64,000 bases of DNA from Nyssa sinensis (GCA_008638375.1 CM018041.1:4765501-4829500); one strand, 5' to 3'; positions 36,201 through 49,107 are shown, numbered from the stretch's first letter. Program-made: numbers and translations. The notes: generated from the letters alone by a model not told the origin.

Positions 36201-36730
36201 AAAAATCAATTATATGGTTCAATATAATTATCAAGAGTAAGCGCTGTAACATGTTTCTAATACTCAGCAGCTTGGTCAAACCAAGCAAAAAGAAAGAAGG
36301 TTTGAGTCCAAGGATACCAACTGATTGAGCCACCCACCTTGGTTTGATTTCATTTGTCAAGATCCCAGACCCAAACAAACACAAACTTCAATATTTTCAA
36401 TAAACGAAGTCCTTAGAAAAAGAGAAAGTGGAGTTCTCTCAGATTGGAAGAAATGGGATTTTTATTATCCCTATACATATAATGTTAGGAGCAACCCATC
36501 TTCTACTTCACTTTTCACTAGAATCAAAGACATCACCCATGCTTGCCAAAAAAGAAAGTAGTTTTGTGAACCCCCATTTTATATTTGGGTATTTGTTGCC
36601 TTCTAGGCATGTAGAAATCTTGATATCCTAACCCATTTTCTCTACAAGAATATTGTTGTGACAGTGCTGTACTGTGCTGTGCTCGTGACTGAAAAACCGG
36701 GTTATGTTTATTTTCATTTGGAAGATTGTT

Positions 36731-36755
36731 CTCTCTCTCTCTCTCTCTCTCTCTC
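36731..36755. repeat. (CT)n microsatellite
   Basis: About 12 CT units. Confidence 0.95.
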
Positions 36756-39073
36756 CTTTTTCCAATCTCTTTGCTGAGAAACAAGGCATCTCTTCTTTTA
36801 ACTTTTTATTGAAATTCCTTGGGTCACTTTAAGACATTCTTTATAATAACTATACTTCAAAGGCAGCCGAGACAGAACAAACAAACCTCTCTCTCTCTCA
36901 CACACACACACACATATATTTGATAAGTAGCCTCACATACATGCATATAATCTCGAGATGATTGGATGAACGGTTGCATTTTTGAAACAGGCATATCAAA
37001 TTTCAAATCGAATTTTTTTATATTTGAATATTTGTTTTATTGTTTTTGAAGCACCTGCTTAGACGTTTTCAAGTCCAAACGTCTGTGTTAAAAAAATAAA
37101 AATGAGATATTTTTTTAAACTTTCATTTAAGAAATGTCTGTTTCCTATATTTATAACACATTCAACATTTTTAATAATTAATCTAAATACTATCATTTAA
37201 ACCTATTTTAAATATATTCATTCATATACTTACAGTTTAATTTAAATTGTACTTTTTCAACCTACACTTTTTTAAACTGTACTTTTTCATTAATTCAAAC
37301 TATAATTTTTCAACCTATACTTCTCTTGAAGTGCACTTTTTCATTACTTATCCAAACAAAACTTAATTGTTAGATGAGTTTTATGCATGATACATATACG
37401 AGAATAGTCATTTAAAATAATTGTAAAGTTTCAAAATTATAGGACCCATCAATTAGTTTTTTTTTCTTTTATGAAATTTTTGAAAATAAACAAAGTCAAC
37501 TCACAACAAATCTTTTATCTTAATTATTTAGGATCGATTATGTGAATCTTGTCTCGCCATTTTTCTTCATTTAAAAATTTTTCCTCAACTAAATTACATA
37601 TTTTTATATCTTTTTTTAATTAGCTCTACCAAAATTAGTTTTAATTGCTCCCACCTCTAACATGACTCTCATTTTGAATCATGTCGCTTTCTATATTGTT
37701 ACATTTATCAATATTTACTGTATAATATTATTTTGAAAATATATAATATTTTCTAATTTTAAGTGATAACATAACTCTCGATATGAATCATATTACTATT
37801 TTTTATTGTTGCATTTATTGATCATCACTGTGTAGCATTATTTTGAAAATATAGAATACATTCTCATTTCAAAGGGTTGTTTAAGAAATGGATCTACTAC
37901 AAGTCATAAACTAACCTCAAAATCAAGAGAAAAGTGAAAAATGATGACTAAAAAAGGGAACATCATGACTTCCAAACAGAACTTCCACATAAAACCAAAT
38001 GTAATCCTAACTTTTGCAATTTGATATACCAAACGGTCCCTATTGCTCAAAATCATATGGATGAACATCTTTTTCATTATGAAACAAGCTAGACAATAGA
38101 ATACTCATAAAGCAGCTTGTGTGGCTAGCAGCTTAGAAAAGTGAACCCTACATAAGAAAAGCATTTGGAAAAAAAAAAGGGAACATCACCTTTGCTTGTG
38201 CATGCCCTCGTGAACCCTTTAAAGTTATATTCCCCCAATCATGACCTAAACTTGTTTGGATGCAAATATTTTTATGCACACAACTCTTGGTATTTGAATT
38301 AGAAAAGGGTTTCAATGGATTTTCCAAATCCACTCTTTCGTCTTTGGGTTTCAAAATGTTGTATGCAAATCTTCATTTTAAGAAGGATGCATAAGTAGCT
38401 ACCAAATACCACTAGAACATTTTGTTTTCTTAAAACAAAAAATTGCTTCCGTATCAATCTCTATAATTGACATCTGGAAGCATGTTTGGCCCTCTCCTAT
38501 GGGGCGCAAAATCACAGGAACAACTTGTTGTAGAGTGTTCTCAAAATTGCAAGGTTGGCCTGCTTTTTTAGGTCTCGATCGCCCTGCCAAACTACCCCCA
38601 TAACAATCACTTTGAGAATCAAGATTTGGGTAGCTTAAAAAGTTGAGTTGAGTGCTTTTGGATTTGCTTTTGCTTTGGACACATATAGATGCCGTTCGGC
38701 ATCTTTATGTTGGACCTTCTAAGTCAATAGAATGATTTATTGTCTCTAAAAGCTGCTTTTATTCGATGCACCTTTGATCACGATGAATATTGATGAGCAA
38801 GATAGGAATAACTGTCAATTTCTAAGTTTTCTTTCTTTTTGCTTCATGCTCTTTGAAAATGAAAGTAAGCTTTATGCTTGATGCGGATGATCCATGGACC
38901 GGGGTAAAATAAGAACAACATTACTTACGAGAGAGAATGGTTGAGAGTCTAACTTCTCATTTATACTTGAATAATAAATGAGTAAAATAAGAACATGATC
39001 CTTTCATCTTACTTGAAAAAACATAAGGAAAAAAAAAAGAAAATAATTATATATATATATATATATATTATTG

Positions 39074-39169
39074 TGAGGTCCTAAGATAGAAGTATCTTTT
39101 ATTTATTTATTTTTCCCTATATGAGGTCCTAAGGTAGAAGTATCTTTTATTTATTTATTTTTCCCTATA
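39074..39169. repeat. Two tandem 48-bp units
   Basis: Units 39074-39121 and 39122-39169 both read TGAGGTCCTAAG(A/G)TAGAAG ... TTTTTCCCTATA. They are nearly identical, suggesting recent slippage or unequal exchange. Confidence 0.85.
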
Positions 39170-39817
39170 TTATTTCAGGGCTAGAATTAGTATTACAAAA
39201 AAAATTATTAAAATGCTTTCTTCTTTTGGTCTCCGTCCACTTTTAAAAGAAGAGCAAATTAAATAAAATAAATATTAAGAAACTCCACCATTTTTTTCCT
39301 TTTCTTTAATTTTAAACCAAACACTAAATAACTTCTCATTGTTTTTCTTTTTATCTTTTTTTTTTTTCAAATTTTTTAATCCAAACGGAGATGACCTAAT
39401 AAGTAAATTACTTTAATAGCCTTGATTATCTTAGCAGATATAGTGATACATTGTGACACATTATCAAACAGAAAAAGATTTCTTATATCTAATTTATATC
39501 AGATGCCTATTAAAAATGAAATAAAACAAGAGTAGGGAAAGGTCAGCACTCAGCTCACCAGACTATGATGATTACAGTGATAATATCCCAATGATTCCAA
39601 TCACGTTAACAAAGAGACCAACATTTTCACACACCATATGCTGTGGGGTCAGTCATAGCGGCACAAAGATCACGGGCCTAAGCTACGAAGCTAACTCAGA
39701 TCAAACCCACAAAGCTTGTCTACCCTTGTAATTAGCTTTCTTTATTTAAATCTAATTCACTCAGATCCACTGGTAGGTTCCACCGGCTTATATCCCCCAA
39801 ACTCTAGAATTTTTGTT

Positions 39818-39819
<2 letters not shown>

Positions 39820-39858
<39 letters not shown>

Positions 39859-39859
39859 A
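39820..39859. repeat. Compound (TA)n(TG)n microsatellite
   Basis: A TA run passes directly into a TG run. Confidence 0.9.
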
Positions 39860-41451
39860 GTATTTTTGTCTTTTTTAAAAATTAGTTGGGAGTTAAAATT
39901 GGTAAAAAAAATTAGTTGATGGAAAGAAAGAAAAATTAAAAAAATTAAAATATAAAATAAATGCTACATTTAAATATATTATTAAAATATTGATGTATAA
40001 TGTCGAGAATCATTTAGTATGTACATAAACACTTAGTATTATGTAAATGAAATTTTTGCATAAAAAAATTGACTCTCAATCAGAGTTGCTCTTCACGAGT
40101 TAATTCAAATTTCAAAATTGTCCATTGTTTGTTATCTCGTGAAGCCCCTTTTCATTTGAGCAGACCTAAACAGCACCTTAACATCAAAGGACGCCTCTCT
40201 CTACTGGTCCATTTGGAAGCAACTTGCTATCTGACAGAACCCTCCAAGGAGAAGATTCCGAAAAGAAAGCTCACAGCCCTCTTCACGTTGCATAAATGAT
40301 GGACCAAACAATGACGTGATGGGGGCTTGCCTATTCCCCTCTGGGACTTCCTTTGGCTGCACGTCTTTCCTTTCACTTGTAAGAAAAACTATTAGGTAAA
40401 TTAGGATTGAAAGAATGAGGAAATATATCATTTTCTGTTGCTGACACTTAGAATGATATGATAGTTGTAAAAAGTTACAAGACTAAATGCTCGTTTGCCT
40501 GAACCAAGAGCTAGTGGAAAAGACATGTTTTTACACGATCTTGCTAAAAGCTACTAAAAGTAAATTTTGGTGAGATTGTATAAAAATGCGTCATTGCACT
40601 TGCTCAAACATGCTCTAATAAAGGTCTGAGCCCTCCTCCTTTTTGGTTGGCTCGCCTTTACTTCTAATTTCTATACAAGGTTACACTGTCAAAAGGAGTA
40701 AATGGTTAAAATAGTTTTACTCATATTTTGTTACAGGTTGATTCTCAACACCTGAATTTGAATCATTCACTGAATAATCGAGACCTTAGCATCGCCCTAG
40801 CTAATAACTTCTAACTTCTTTTAAAGATCATTGAAAAATACGAGAAATAATTAAAAAATAATTAGTTCAATGCGTGAGATGGTTAAATGTACATATGCAA
40901 TTAACAAAAATGGCATATGAAATTAAAATACTCAATTACTTAACTTCATATTCTCTCTCTTTCCCCCCTATTTTCTTAGGGTAATCAAAAAAAAAAATCT
41001 TTTTTCTTTTCACACTAAAGTTGCAAACAACGTAACTCCTATTGGGTTGATAGTTATAACCCTTCTAACTTGGGATCAAACAGAAGCAAGCCCAAATCAT
41101 GATGTACTTATGTGGGTTGTGTGAGCCATAGAGTTGGGTATAATTTGGCCCAGGAACCATTCCAAAATCGTCCTTTGAAGACATTGCCGTGATCAATAGA
41201 GTGGCCCGAGAGCCGCCCCAGCAAGTTTATCAGCCGAGTTTCTGGGGGTCTTGGACCTGTGAATTATAATTAGCCGCTATGGGCCTGATCCAATATTAGC
41301 CCAAATAGCATTTTGGAAGTTGGAAAATCGTCATAGTGATCCTCATACTTCTTATTAATTACGATTGAACCCCAAATTGATTCATTTTACTCCCTGAGAA
41401 CAAAGAGCGCGTTATAGAGAGAAGATACAGACCTTGAGAAGAGCAACAACA

Positions 41452-41895
41452 ATGGGGAAAGATCTGAGCAACGATCAAGTTTCTTCCATGAAGGAAGCTT
41501 TTACGCTCTTCGACACGGACGGCGACGGCAAGATTGCCCCATCCGAACTGGGCATTTTGATGCGGTCACTCGGAGGGAACCCAACCCAAGCCCAGCTCAA
41601 GTCCATCATTGCCGAGGAAAACCTGACCTCACCGTTTGATTTCCCTCGGTTCCTCGAACTCATGTCAAAGCATCTCAAGCCCGAGCCCTTTGATCGCCAG
41701 CTTCGCGACGCGTTCAAGGTCTTGGACAAGGACGGAACCGGGTTCATCGTCGTTTCAGATCTCAGGCACATTTTGACGAGCATTGGGGAGAAGTTGGAAC
41801 CGGCCGAGTTCGACGAGTGGATCCGGGAGGTGAATGTCGGATCCGATGGGAAGATTCGGTACGAGGACTTCATTGCTAGGATGGTCGCCAAATGA
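41452..41895 (+). CDS. CML13: Calmodulin-like protein CML13/CML14
   Basis: One uninterrupted exon of 147 residues, starting [17 protein letters not shown] and ending [15 protein letters not shown], almost the exact length and text of the plant CML13/CML14 pair (about 148 aa). EF-hand loop 1 (residues 21-32, [12 protein letters not shown]) is canonical. The second hand is degenerate. Loop 3 (residues 92-103, [12 protein letters not shown]) keeps the acidic first positions but ends in Asp, and the fourth ([12 protein letters not shown]) lacks the first Asp. Ca2+ binding is therefore probably dominated by hand 1. In Arabidopsis the family has been reported to bind IQ motifs, for example of myosins. 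The ATG at 41452 was preferred to the in-frame ATG at 41434 because MGKD is the conserved start. Codon use is GC-rich, unlike its flanks. Confidence 0.95.
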   Translation: MGKDLSNDQVSSMKEAFTLFDTDGDGKIAPSELGILMRSLGGNPTQAQLKSIIAEENLTSPFDFPRFLELMSKHLKPEPFDRQLRDAFKVLDKDGTGFIVVSDLRHILTSIGEKLEPAEFDEWIREVNVGSDGKIRYEDFIARMVAK

Positions 41896-42669
41896 TGTGG
41901 GTAAGATTCTAGTTTAATAGCTGGTTTCGGTTTTGTGATAATTAAGATTGTTTGCAGATTTTTGGCCTTTTGGTGTGTTTAAAGTCCGTTTTTAATGGTG
42001 GATTGATTTTTGAAAATTGAAGTGATGCTAATTTTATAAGAAGTATACTTCATTTTGTTTCCCTTACATTGAAATTCTACATCACACGCTACATTAATCT
42101 AAGTTTGGGTGAGTCAAGGTTGCAAATTACCTGGGCCATCTCCAACGTTACTTATTATTTTACTCAAATTTGAGAAAGAGCTTCATTTGATATGAAACTC
42201 TCCAATGGTACACATAAAGTTTTACTCAATTTTTTTCTTTTAAAAAACTTCCCATCTTGCAACAGTTTAATTTAAAGCTTTTCATTTTGACTGTTTGAAG
42301 TCAAAAAGGTGACCGGGGAGCATTGGGTTTTCATTTGAGTTGAGCTACAGTGTTTTGCAGATTTGAGTCCAAAGTTGAGTAAAACTTAAGTTGATACAAT
42401 TTTGAGTGAAGGATTTTTACTTAAATTTAAATTTGGATAAAGATTTGTGTATGGGTTGGAAATTCCCTTAAGGAACTTATTGGGATGATTGTAAACAGAT
42501 GTTCCTTTGTGATTTGATGTCAACTGGGCACACACCCTATGTAGGGGATGTTAAAGGACCATTCCATTTGGAGATTTCCATATCAGTTGAGTAATTAACT
42601 ATTCTTAGGGGGCTTAGGGAAATCTAGTATGGGGGCCCTTATGGCTTACTTCTTCTTCTTTTTTTGGTT

Positions 42670-42686
42670 GGGGGGGGGGGGGGGGG
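42670..42686 (+). repeat. Run of 17 G
   Basis: Seventeen consecutive G residues; G-quadruplex candidate. Confidence 0.9.
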
Positions 42687-43160
42687 CGGATTGCTTGTGG
42701 TAATTTGTGAATTTTTGTGGGATTGTAATAGCAGGGCATTCCAGACATCTTCACTGGATTTCAGAAATTTTGGATATTTTGTGGCGTCATGCATTTGTTT
42801 GAAAACGGGCTTAACTAAATGCCTTTTGCATTTTCTAGTGGTTGACCATTGATTAGCTAAAGTTGATAACACTGCTATGAACAACTCATTGTAGCTTGTT
42901 TCTATCTTTATTGCGTGACTAGTTTCGTTCGTCCTTCCATCTTACTAAAACTCTATTTGTAATGCTTTTTCAAGAGCTTAGACTTCACATTGGCCCTTTA
43001 AAGTTAGTTTTATACATTTTGACACATCAAACTATCCTTATTATTATGTCTCACTTAGTTATTTTTTCTACTTTAAACATTGTATACATCATGGCCTCAT
43101 TTGGCTGTTGGACAATTTAAGTGGGTTATTTTGTGTCGGGATTGGACTAATTATGAAGAG

Positions 43161-43186
43161 GGAGGGGGGGGGGGGGGAGGGGGGTG
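43161..43186 (+). repeat. G-rich run (14 G core)
   Basis: GGAGGGG... with 14 consecutive G at 43164-43177, then AGGGGGGTGG. Confidence 0.9.
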
Positions 43187-43537
43187 GAATTGGACTAATT
43201 AGTATGTTAATAAATTTTATTCTTTGTTTGGAATGAGTAGGATTAAACTCATTAATAATGTTATATTACCATCTAGTGTTTGGGATAATAGGATTAACAA
43301 TAGAATAAGTGTGAATATTACTAGAGTACCCCTAGCCACATTAATTCTTACTAGATTACTTTTGATACATCTGGAACTCATTTAATTGATAAAAACAATA
43401 CTTCTACTTTTCTCTTTTCCTAATTTGAATAAAATGAAGAGAAAAAAGAACCAAATGTTAATGACATTGGTTCATTCATCTCTATAATTGTAGCTTCCTT
43501 TGGCCATGGATATCCAAACTGATAGGAAGAAATTGAG

Positions 43538-43971
43538 CATAGTTATCAGAACCAAACTGAACAATGAACCAGTGAAGGGGCTGGTTCACGGGTCATTGGT
43601 TTAACTGATTTTATAATTAATATATCAAAAAATATATAAATATACTAAAAGTTAAGAAAATAAGAAAAAAAAAATATAATCTTAATATATATATTTGTAT
43701 ATACAACAAAAATACATGTTAAAATATCTTATTTCTTTTCAAGTTTCATTATTTGATCATTAAACATAAGAGGTTTTGAGAAAAAAAATAAAAAAATTGC
43801 ACGTGTTGAGAAGACAAAAAAAGTGGTTGAATCGGTTTTTTGAAAAATCGACCAGTTCAACCATTTTTTTTGGTTCTTAAGCATAAACGGTAAATTAATT
43901 AAACCGAACTGGTTTAAAAATGCCAGGTTCCCGGTTGCACCGGCCGATTTGGTCCAATTCTGATAACTATG
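43538..43971. mobile_element. MITE (hAT-like) at the left end of unit A
   Basis: The ends CATAGTTATCAGAACC and, in reverse complement, CATAGTTATCAGAATTGG are inverted. The 8-bp flanking repeat AAATTGAG is exact (43530-43537 and 43972-43979). No coding capacity. Copy B is at 54572-55008. Confidence 0.85.
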
Positions 43972-43979
43972 AAATTGAG

Positions 43980-46900
43980 TATACGATATCCACCTATTAT
44001 AGGATATACACACACACACACACACATATTCTCCCACCTATGTGTACAATATAAAAGAAGTGAAAATTAGTAGTGTTGTATGTATACAATCCATAGTTCC
44101 AAAAAATAATGGGCAACCAATATAACATGATACAACAACTCAATATAGCATCCATAATTATTTACAACAACTAATTAATAATAATATTAATAACTAGAAA
44201 CGTAATAACAACACAAAGAATGGGAGAGAGTGCTTTATAGCCAGTATCAAATTGAGAAATCTTCAAAGCAAGGTTCTTGATCTCAAAATCAACTCCCCAC
44301 ACCACTCTTGAGTCACAACCATCCCATGAGCATTTTCTTTGCCTGCCACATAAGCATCACCCATCTAGTTGATTTTTCAAAACGAAAAAAGACTAAACAT
44401 ATGGGACAAGATAAAAAGAACTATGACATAAAGACAATAATAGCCTATTGGCTCTCAATCATAGGGATTGCCTCACTATGTCAAACAAAATATGCATAGT
44501 TTTATAATTGTAAGAACCTCTGGATCCCATATTATAATTTTATTAAAGGTCCTACACAAACTAGATTAGTGTAACTCAATGAATTAAGGATATTGATGTT
44601 GATCTGAATCCAATTTTGATATTCCGGTTCTAGTTAAGGTTCCTTATAATTAACAAAAGGGACATGGATTAGTCTTGATTCGATCTTATAGTGATCCAAT
44701 TTGGTCATAATATAATCTTGCTCTTATACTGGCCCGTTGATCTTTAAGAATCTAATTGTGCCTCTAAAGTTATATAAAACAAATGAATTAAGATTCCACT
44801 TGAACCTTAAGTGCTCTCTCTCTCTCTCTCCCCACCAGTAAATTCATTGATTTCCTCACTAACATTGGCCAACCTGTGGCTCGAAGGTCCCACTGTGTTT
44901 GATATTTTCTTTTTCTTTTTTTTCTTGGCTAAGAACAATTTTTTTTTTCAATTGTAAGCGATAAGCACTGTGCTTGATATCTCTTCCCCCCCCATCTTTC
45001 CATCTCTGTCTCTTGTAGACCGGATCAGTTCTGATTTTTTTTTGAAGATTCATTGTTGTCTTCAATTCTTTTGGTGGATTCATATGGGTTCCTAACATTA
45101 AAAAGATTGATTGCTTTGCTCGAATGATTCATGCTAAGATTATTACTATGATCTAAAATGGTGTAATTTTGAATTTTCGGGTTGCAAATTAGAGTTTGTA
45201 AAATTTAACAGATTCATTTTTTAACAACATTCATTGTGAAAATTTTCATGATTTGGTTGATTAATACAGATTCTGATACTATCATTGCAGATCAGATTAT
45301 TGGATCAGAAATTTGTCGAGTAATAGACTATATTTACTATAAAATTTTAGAGAGCTGATGGATTTTTGGATCTATGAAATCACTAACTCATCTAAAAGGT
45401 TAAGCTATTAAAGAGAGGGTGTAACTTAATTATTATATTTTCCAACACGCCCCTCACGTGTGCTCAGTTTGAGCCTACGCATGTTAATTCATATTTTCAG
45501 GGTGACAGTAAAATTTGAACTCATGATGTTTTGCCTACTCCGATACCATATAAAATCACCAACTCATCTAAAAGTTTAAGCTATTAGAAATGGTGTAACT
45601 TGATTATTATATTTTCTAACTGGATCAGCTTTGCTTAAAGGATCAGATAGGGTCACTCTTTGATCCAGGGTGAATATGATCTGTTTATAGGCCTAAGTGA
45701 GAGGAAGCATGATTGCTTGCAATTTTAAACAAAAAGAAAAGCGGCCCTTGTAGCAGTAGAGTAATAAAACTAGATTTGTGCAGTGAAATCCATAAAGTCT
45801 GGGAGAAACTATCATGTGTCTTACCCCTCAGCCTGGTGCCTATTAATGATTAGTGTGTTATACGCTTGGTCATCTCAGCCCGCAGGACTACATGTTTAAA
45901 ACTGGTCTGTGACATTGTGGAATTTTATTATGAAATCTGCCATAAAGTTTTAGCTCTTTGATATTTGTGATGCCCAAGGATTTATCTCTCATTTACTTCT
46001 TTTCTGGCTCTTGCCTTTAACTCTGATTATTGGATGGGATTAAATCGTCTCTCCTCTATGAACAAGACACAACTCTGTGGAAGTCATTGAACTTCCACAA
46101 GTCATGGCCCAATAGTAAGATTTGGAAGTTTCCATGTCCAACATTTCATGTCTGCATTGAAGTGTGATATGTGTGCCCATGTTCATGGATTGTAGGGATA
46201 ATTCTACCCTAAGTTGCACTTCAGAAGTTATTACCATATTAGCTGCCCTCTGGGGAAAAAATGACGTCTTTTTTTCTCAACAAGCTTAAATTGTGCTAAA
46301 GTATCACATTGAACTTGCCAAATGAAGTGATTGAGTGGAGTCACATTTATCACTTGATGTTTGTAGACTAGAGATGGACAACACTTGCAGCTGGGTTTGC
46401 TGAATGTTGACTATTTTTTTGTTTGGGTAAATATTCAGAGTTGTTAATTTGAAGAAAGGAGTTACTTCTAAAGGTCATATGTGTTCAGTAAGACATACAT
46501 ACATTTCTTGCACTTCTTTGTCATTGTTAGCTCATTCTATGTGCACTTTCTTTCGTAACATTCTTCATTCTTTCCCATCCCCTGCTTATATTCAGCTCTG
46601 GACATTTGATAAGAATGTGTAATCGCTTTAAAATTGATACTGACTGTGTGTGCTTCAAATTTTTACATGCAGGTTTGGAAATGGAAGTTGCATTATTTAT
46701 CTGCATGAAGAAAGGAGCTTAGGTTTTCCTTTAGAATTCTATCTGGCACTTTGGAATAGCATTTGATTTGCGACCTTCTTCTTCAATTTCATTTTCAGCT
46801 TTCTTTTGCTTGCCGTTAGTTAAAATTTGTGCTTCCAATGTTTGAAAGGGATCTTTTACATTGTCTTCTAGCATTTGGAAACTCATCATCTTCTAGTAAG

Positions 46901-47757
46901 TATTTGGGATACCTATTGTTTCATGTATTGTTTGGACCTCTATCCTGTGTAAAGTTTTATTTGGCATTGAAGCCCTGGGGAGGTTGCTCTAATTATTAAG
47001 ACCCATCAAGGAAGAAAGCACCATTTTACAATTTCACATGCAATTTTGATTTTGTGATTGTGTTGGCATTTTGGGTTCAACTGGTGTGGATTTGGTCCAC
47101 TGTCGGCCCACTACTTTAACATAATAATGAAAGTTGTTGGCAAATCCTCTTTCTTCACGGATACAGTCTAGGTTTGAGATTTCGTGCATGTGTGCACATA
47201 GGCAGGTAGAATTTTCATTCTCTGCCGTTGTTGTACTAAAAAAAATAAAAATTTATTTCAAACGGGTGAAAGTGGTTGTAAAGGTATGCCACTAAACTAA
47301 ACATAGCATGCTTTCTGGGCCACCAAACAGGCAAAGTTATGGCAAACTACCTTTCTAGTTGCTCTATTGTAGCCAATATTTTTAGACAGAAAAAAAAAAG
47401 AAACATGAAAAAAAATTAGTGGCACCAAGTTAAGAATTGTCTAACAAAAATTGCCTCCAACCCAAATTACTAAATTTTGAGCAATGTTATGGTTTTCTTA
47501 ATAAATTCTTTTACTTTAAAGCTGGCAAATTATATAGAGTGATCATATTTGTCCAATTTTCTCATTGTACATTTTGAATGTAGCATTGATTCCATGTGAC
47601 TGGCCTTCCAAATTTAAGTTAAATCTAAAATGAAAAATCCATTTGTCTTTTTTTTCCCCCTAATCAGGACCTAAAGAAAAGAAAATAGATGTGCACAAAA
47701 TACACAATAATGCAATCCCAAATTAATATTTAATCTCATTCCCAAATGTTAGCCGAT
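43980..47757. other. Duplicated non-coding region upstream of RPS13 (unit A)
   Basis: It is co-linear with 55017-58790. It holds a TRIM-like element and CT-rich text (44815-44832), plus splice-like sites (for example ACATGCAG/GTTTGG near 46673). No convincing coding exon is seen. A minus-strand open frame of 65 codons at 46040-46237 is kept in unit B (57146-57343), but this is expected by chance for recent copies. Confidence 0.45.
45373..45621 (-). mobile_element. TRIM-like miniature LTR element, unit A
   Basis: Read on the minus strand: a repeat of about 75 bp (AGAAAATATAATAATCAAG ... GGTGATTTTATA), then TGGTATCGGAG resembling the tRNA-Met primer-binding site, about 100 bp, a purine-rich GTGAGGGGCG, and a second copy of the repeat starting TGTTGGAAAATATAATAA. 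The 5-bp flank GGATC (plus strand) is duplicated at 45368-45372 and 45622-45626. No coding capacity. Confidence 0.7.
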
Positions 47758-47760
47758 TAA
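47758..47760. repeat. Left TSD (TAA) of the Harbinger-like element
   Basis: The TAA is repeated at 48983-48985. The empty site in unit B reads GATTAATTAGG, exactly one copy. Confidence 0.85.
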
Positions 47761-48982
47761 GAGCAACTCCAAGGGGAAGTTGCATCAGGAGTGGCAAACT
47801 CATAACTGCCTGTAACTATCAAAATGCCACCCCAAATTCAAAATTTTGGACTCCTACGGGGGTGGTATCAAGGGTTGGAAAATGGCAGCAATGGTCTTGG
47901 GGTGGCAATTTTTCAAACTCTGAAGAGAAAAAGGGAGAGGTTGCAAAGAGCCGTTCTGGCTTTTCAGATTTTACTGTTCCACTCCAACGGCTCTATTGAA
48001 CCAAAACTATCTATAAATACAGAGATTTTTATAGAGATTTTGAAAGAGAAAACTTATCAAATGCCGGAAATTGTCTGAAAATCGTCGTAAAAATCGCTTG
48101 TCATTTCACTGTAAGTTTCTTGCTCTTGATTTTTCTTCAAACCTTGTGCTTGAAGATGGCAGATCTGGAAAAAGAGGCACAGACAGAAGGAAAGGGGACG
48201 GAGGCACAGAAGGGAAGGGAAGGGGAAGGAGGAGGAAGCGCAGGCGCAGTGGGAAAGGGGGAGAAATCTGCCGTTTCTCTGTTGTGCCTCATTTGCTATA
48301 TATATATATATATAATTGATTTTAATTTAAAATAAATGTTTTTATTTTAATTAATTGTTAGAATTTAAATTAAATTAATTTTTGTAATTTAAATTGAATG
48401 TTTTAATTTTAGTTTATTTATTTATTTATATATTTTTGTTAATGTATGGTGAATTTATTTATTTAGTTAATTTTTATAATTGAAAAAGTTTTTTCTATTT
48501 TAGTTAATTGTTATTTAGAATTTAAATTGATTTTTTAATTAAATTAATTTTTGTAATTTAAATTGAATGTTTTAATTTTAGTTTATTTATTTATTTTTGT
48601 TAATTTAGGGTGAATTTATTTATTTAGCTAATTTTTTTAATTTATAATTTGTTTTAATTAAGGGTGATTTTATTTATTTTTTAATTGATTATTTTATACT
48701 CATTCTTTACATTGAAATTTGAAATTTGAAATTTAAAATTTAAAATTTTAACTATAAAAATATATCCGTTAAATTGTGATCGTTATGAAAACTATATCCG
48801 TTCAAATATAACCGTTAAGTTTAGTTATATTTTTTAATAAAAAATATTAAAATATTTAAATGACACCTTATTTTAATACTTGTCATTAAAACAGATTTAT
48901 AATTTAGAAATGTCAAAATATTGTTTAAAATTATAAATGAATGATTCGACATTTTAAAATACAAACTCCTTTTGGAGTTCTC
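47761..48982. mobile_element. Nonautonomous PIF/Harbinger-like element, present in unit A only
   Basis: The ends are inverted: GAGCAACTCCAAGGGGA at the left and, in reverse complement, GAGAACTCCAAAAGGA at the right. The 3-bp TSD TAA and the precise empty site in unit B define both borders. The interior includes a GC-richer 300 bases (47930-48290) with short open frames of no recognised family, followed by very AT-rich sequence. No DDE transposase was seen. Confidence 0.82.
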
Positions 48983-49107
48983 TAATTAGGCATTTTTTTT
49001 CATCCTACAACTCTAACTCGGGTTAGCGTCCGTTTGAACTAGCGTGGAAGATCTAAATTGCAGGGCCGGACGCTCGTTTTCAATTTCATTTTTCTTTCAT
49101 TAGTATT

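Larger units (their letters stand above)
33261..41451. other. AT-rich intergenic DNA, no gene recognised
   Basis: More than 8 kb with only short open frames lacking any family motif. It contains CT and CA microsatellites near 36731-36755 and 36898-36915, AT-rich element-like text at 35325-35515 (related to 14255-14440), a 48-bp tandem repeat at 39074-39169 and a TA/TG tract at 39820-39859. The last few hundred bases precede the CML gene. Confidence 0.5.
41896..43529. other. 3' flank of CML13 and intergenic DNA with G-runs
   Basis: The probable 3' UTR is followed by non-coding sequence. Two G-runs are annotated separately. No further gene is seen before the tandem duplication. Confidence 0.5.

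Noticed and set aside
36240..36345. tRNA or SINE-like B-box text (GGTTTGAGTCC)
   Set aside because: No matching A box at a proper distance and no cloverleaf could be drawn.
46040..46237. Minus-strand frame kept in both duplicated units (46040-46237 and 57146-57343)
   Set aside because: The units are too similar for conservation to be informative, the encoded text matches no family and there is no supporting promoter or splice context.
48071..48319. Lysine/arginine/glycine-rich frames in the Harbinger-like element
   Set aside because: Purine-rich low-complexity sequence; no transposase motif.
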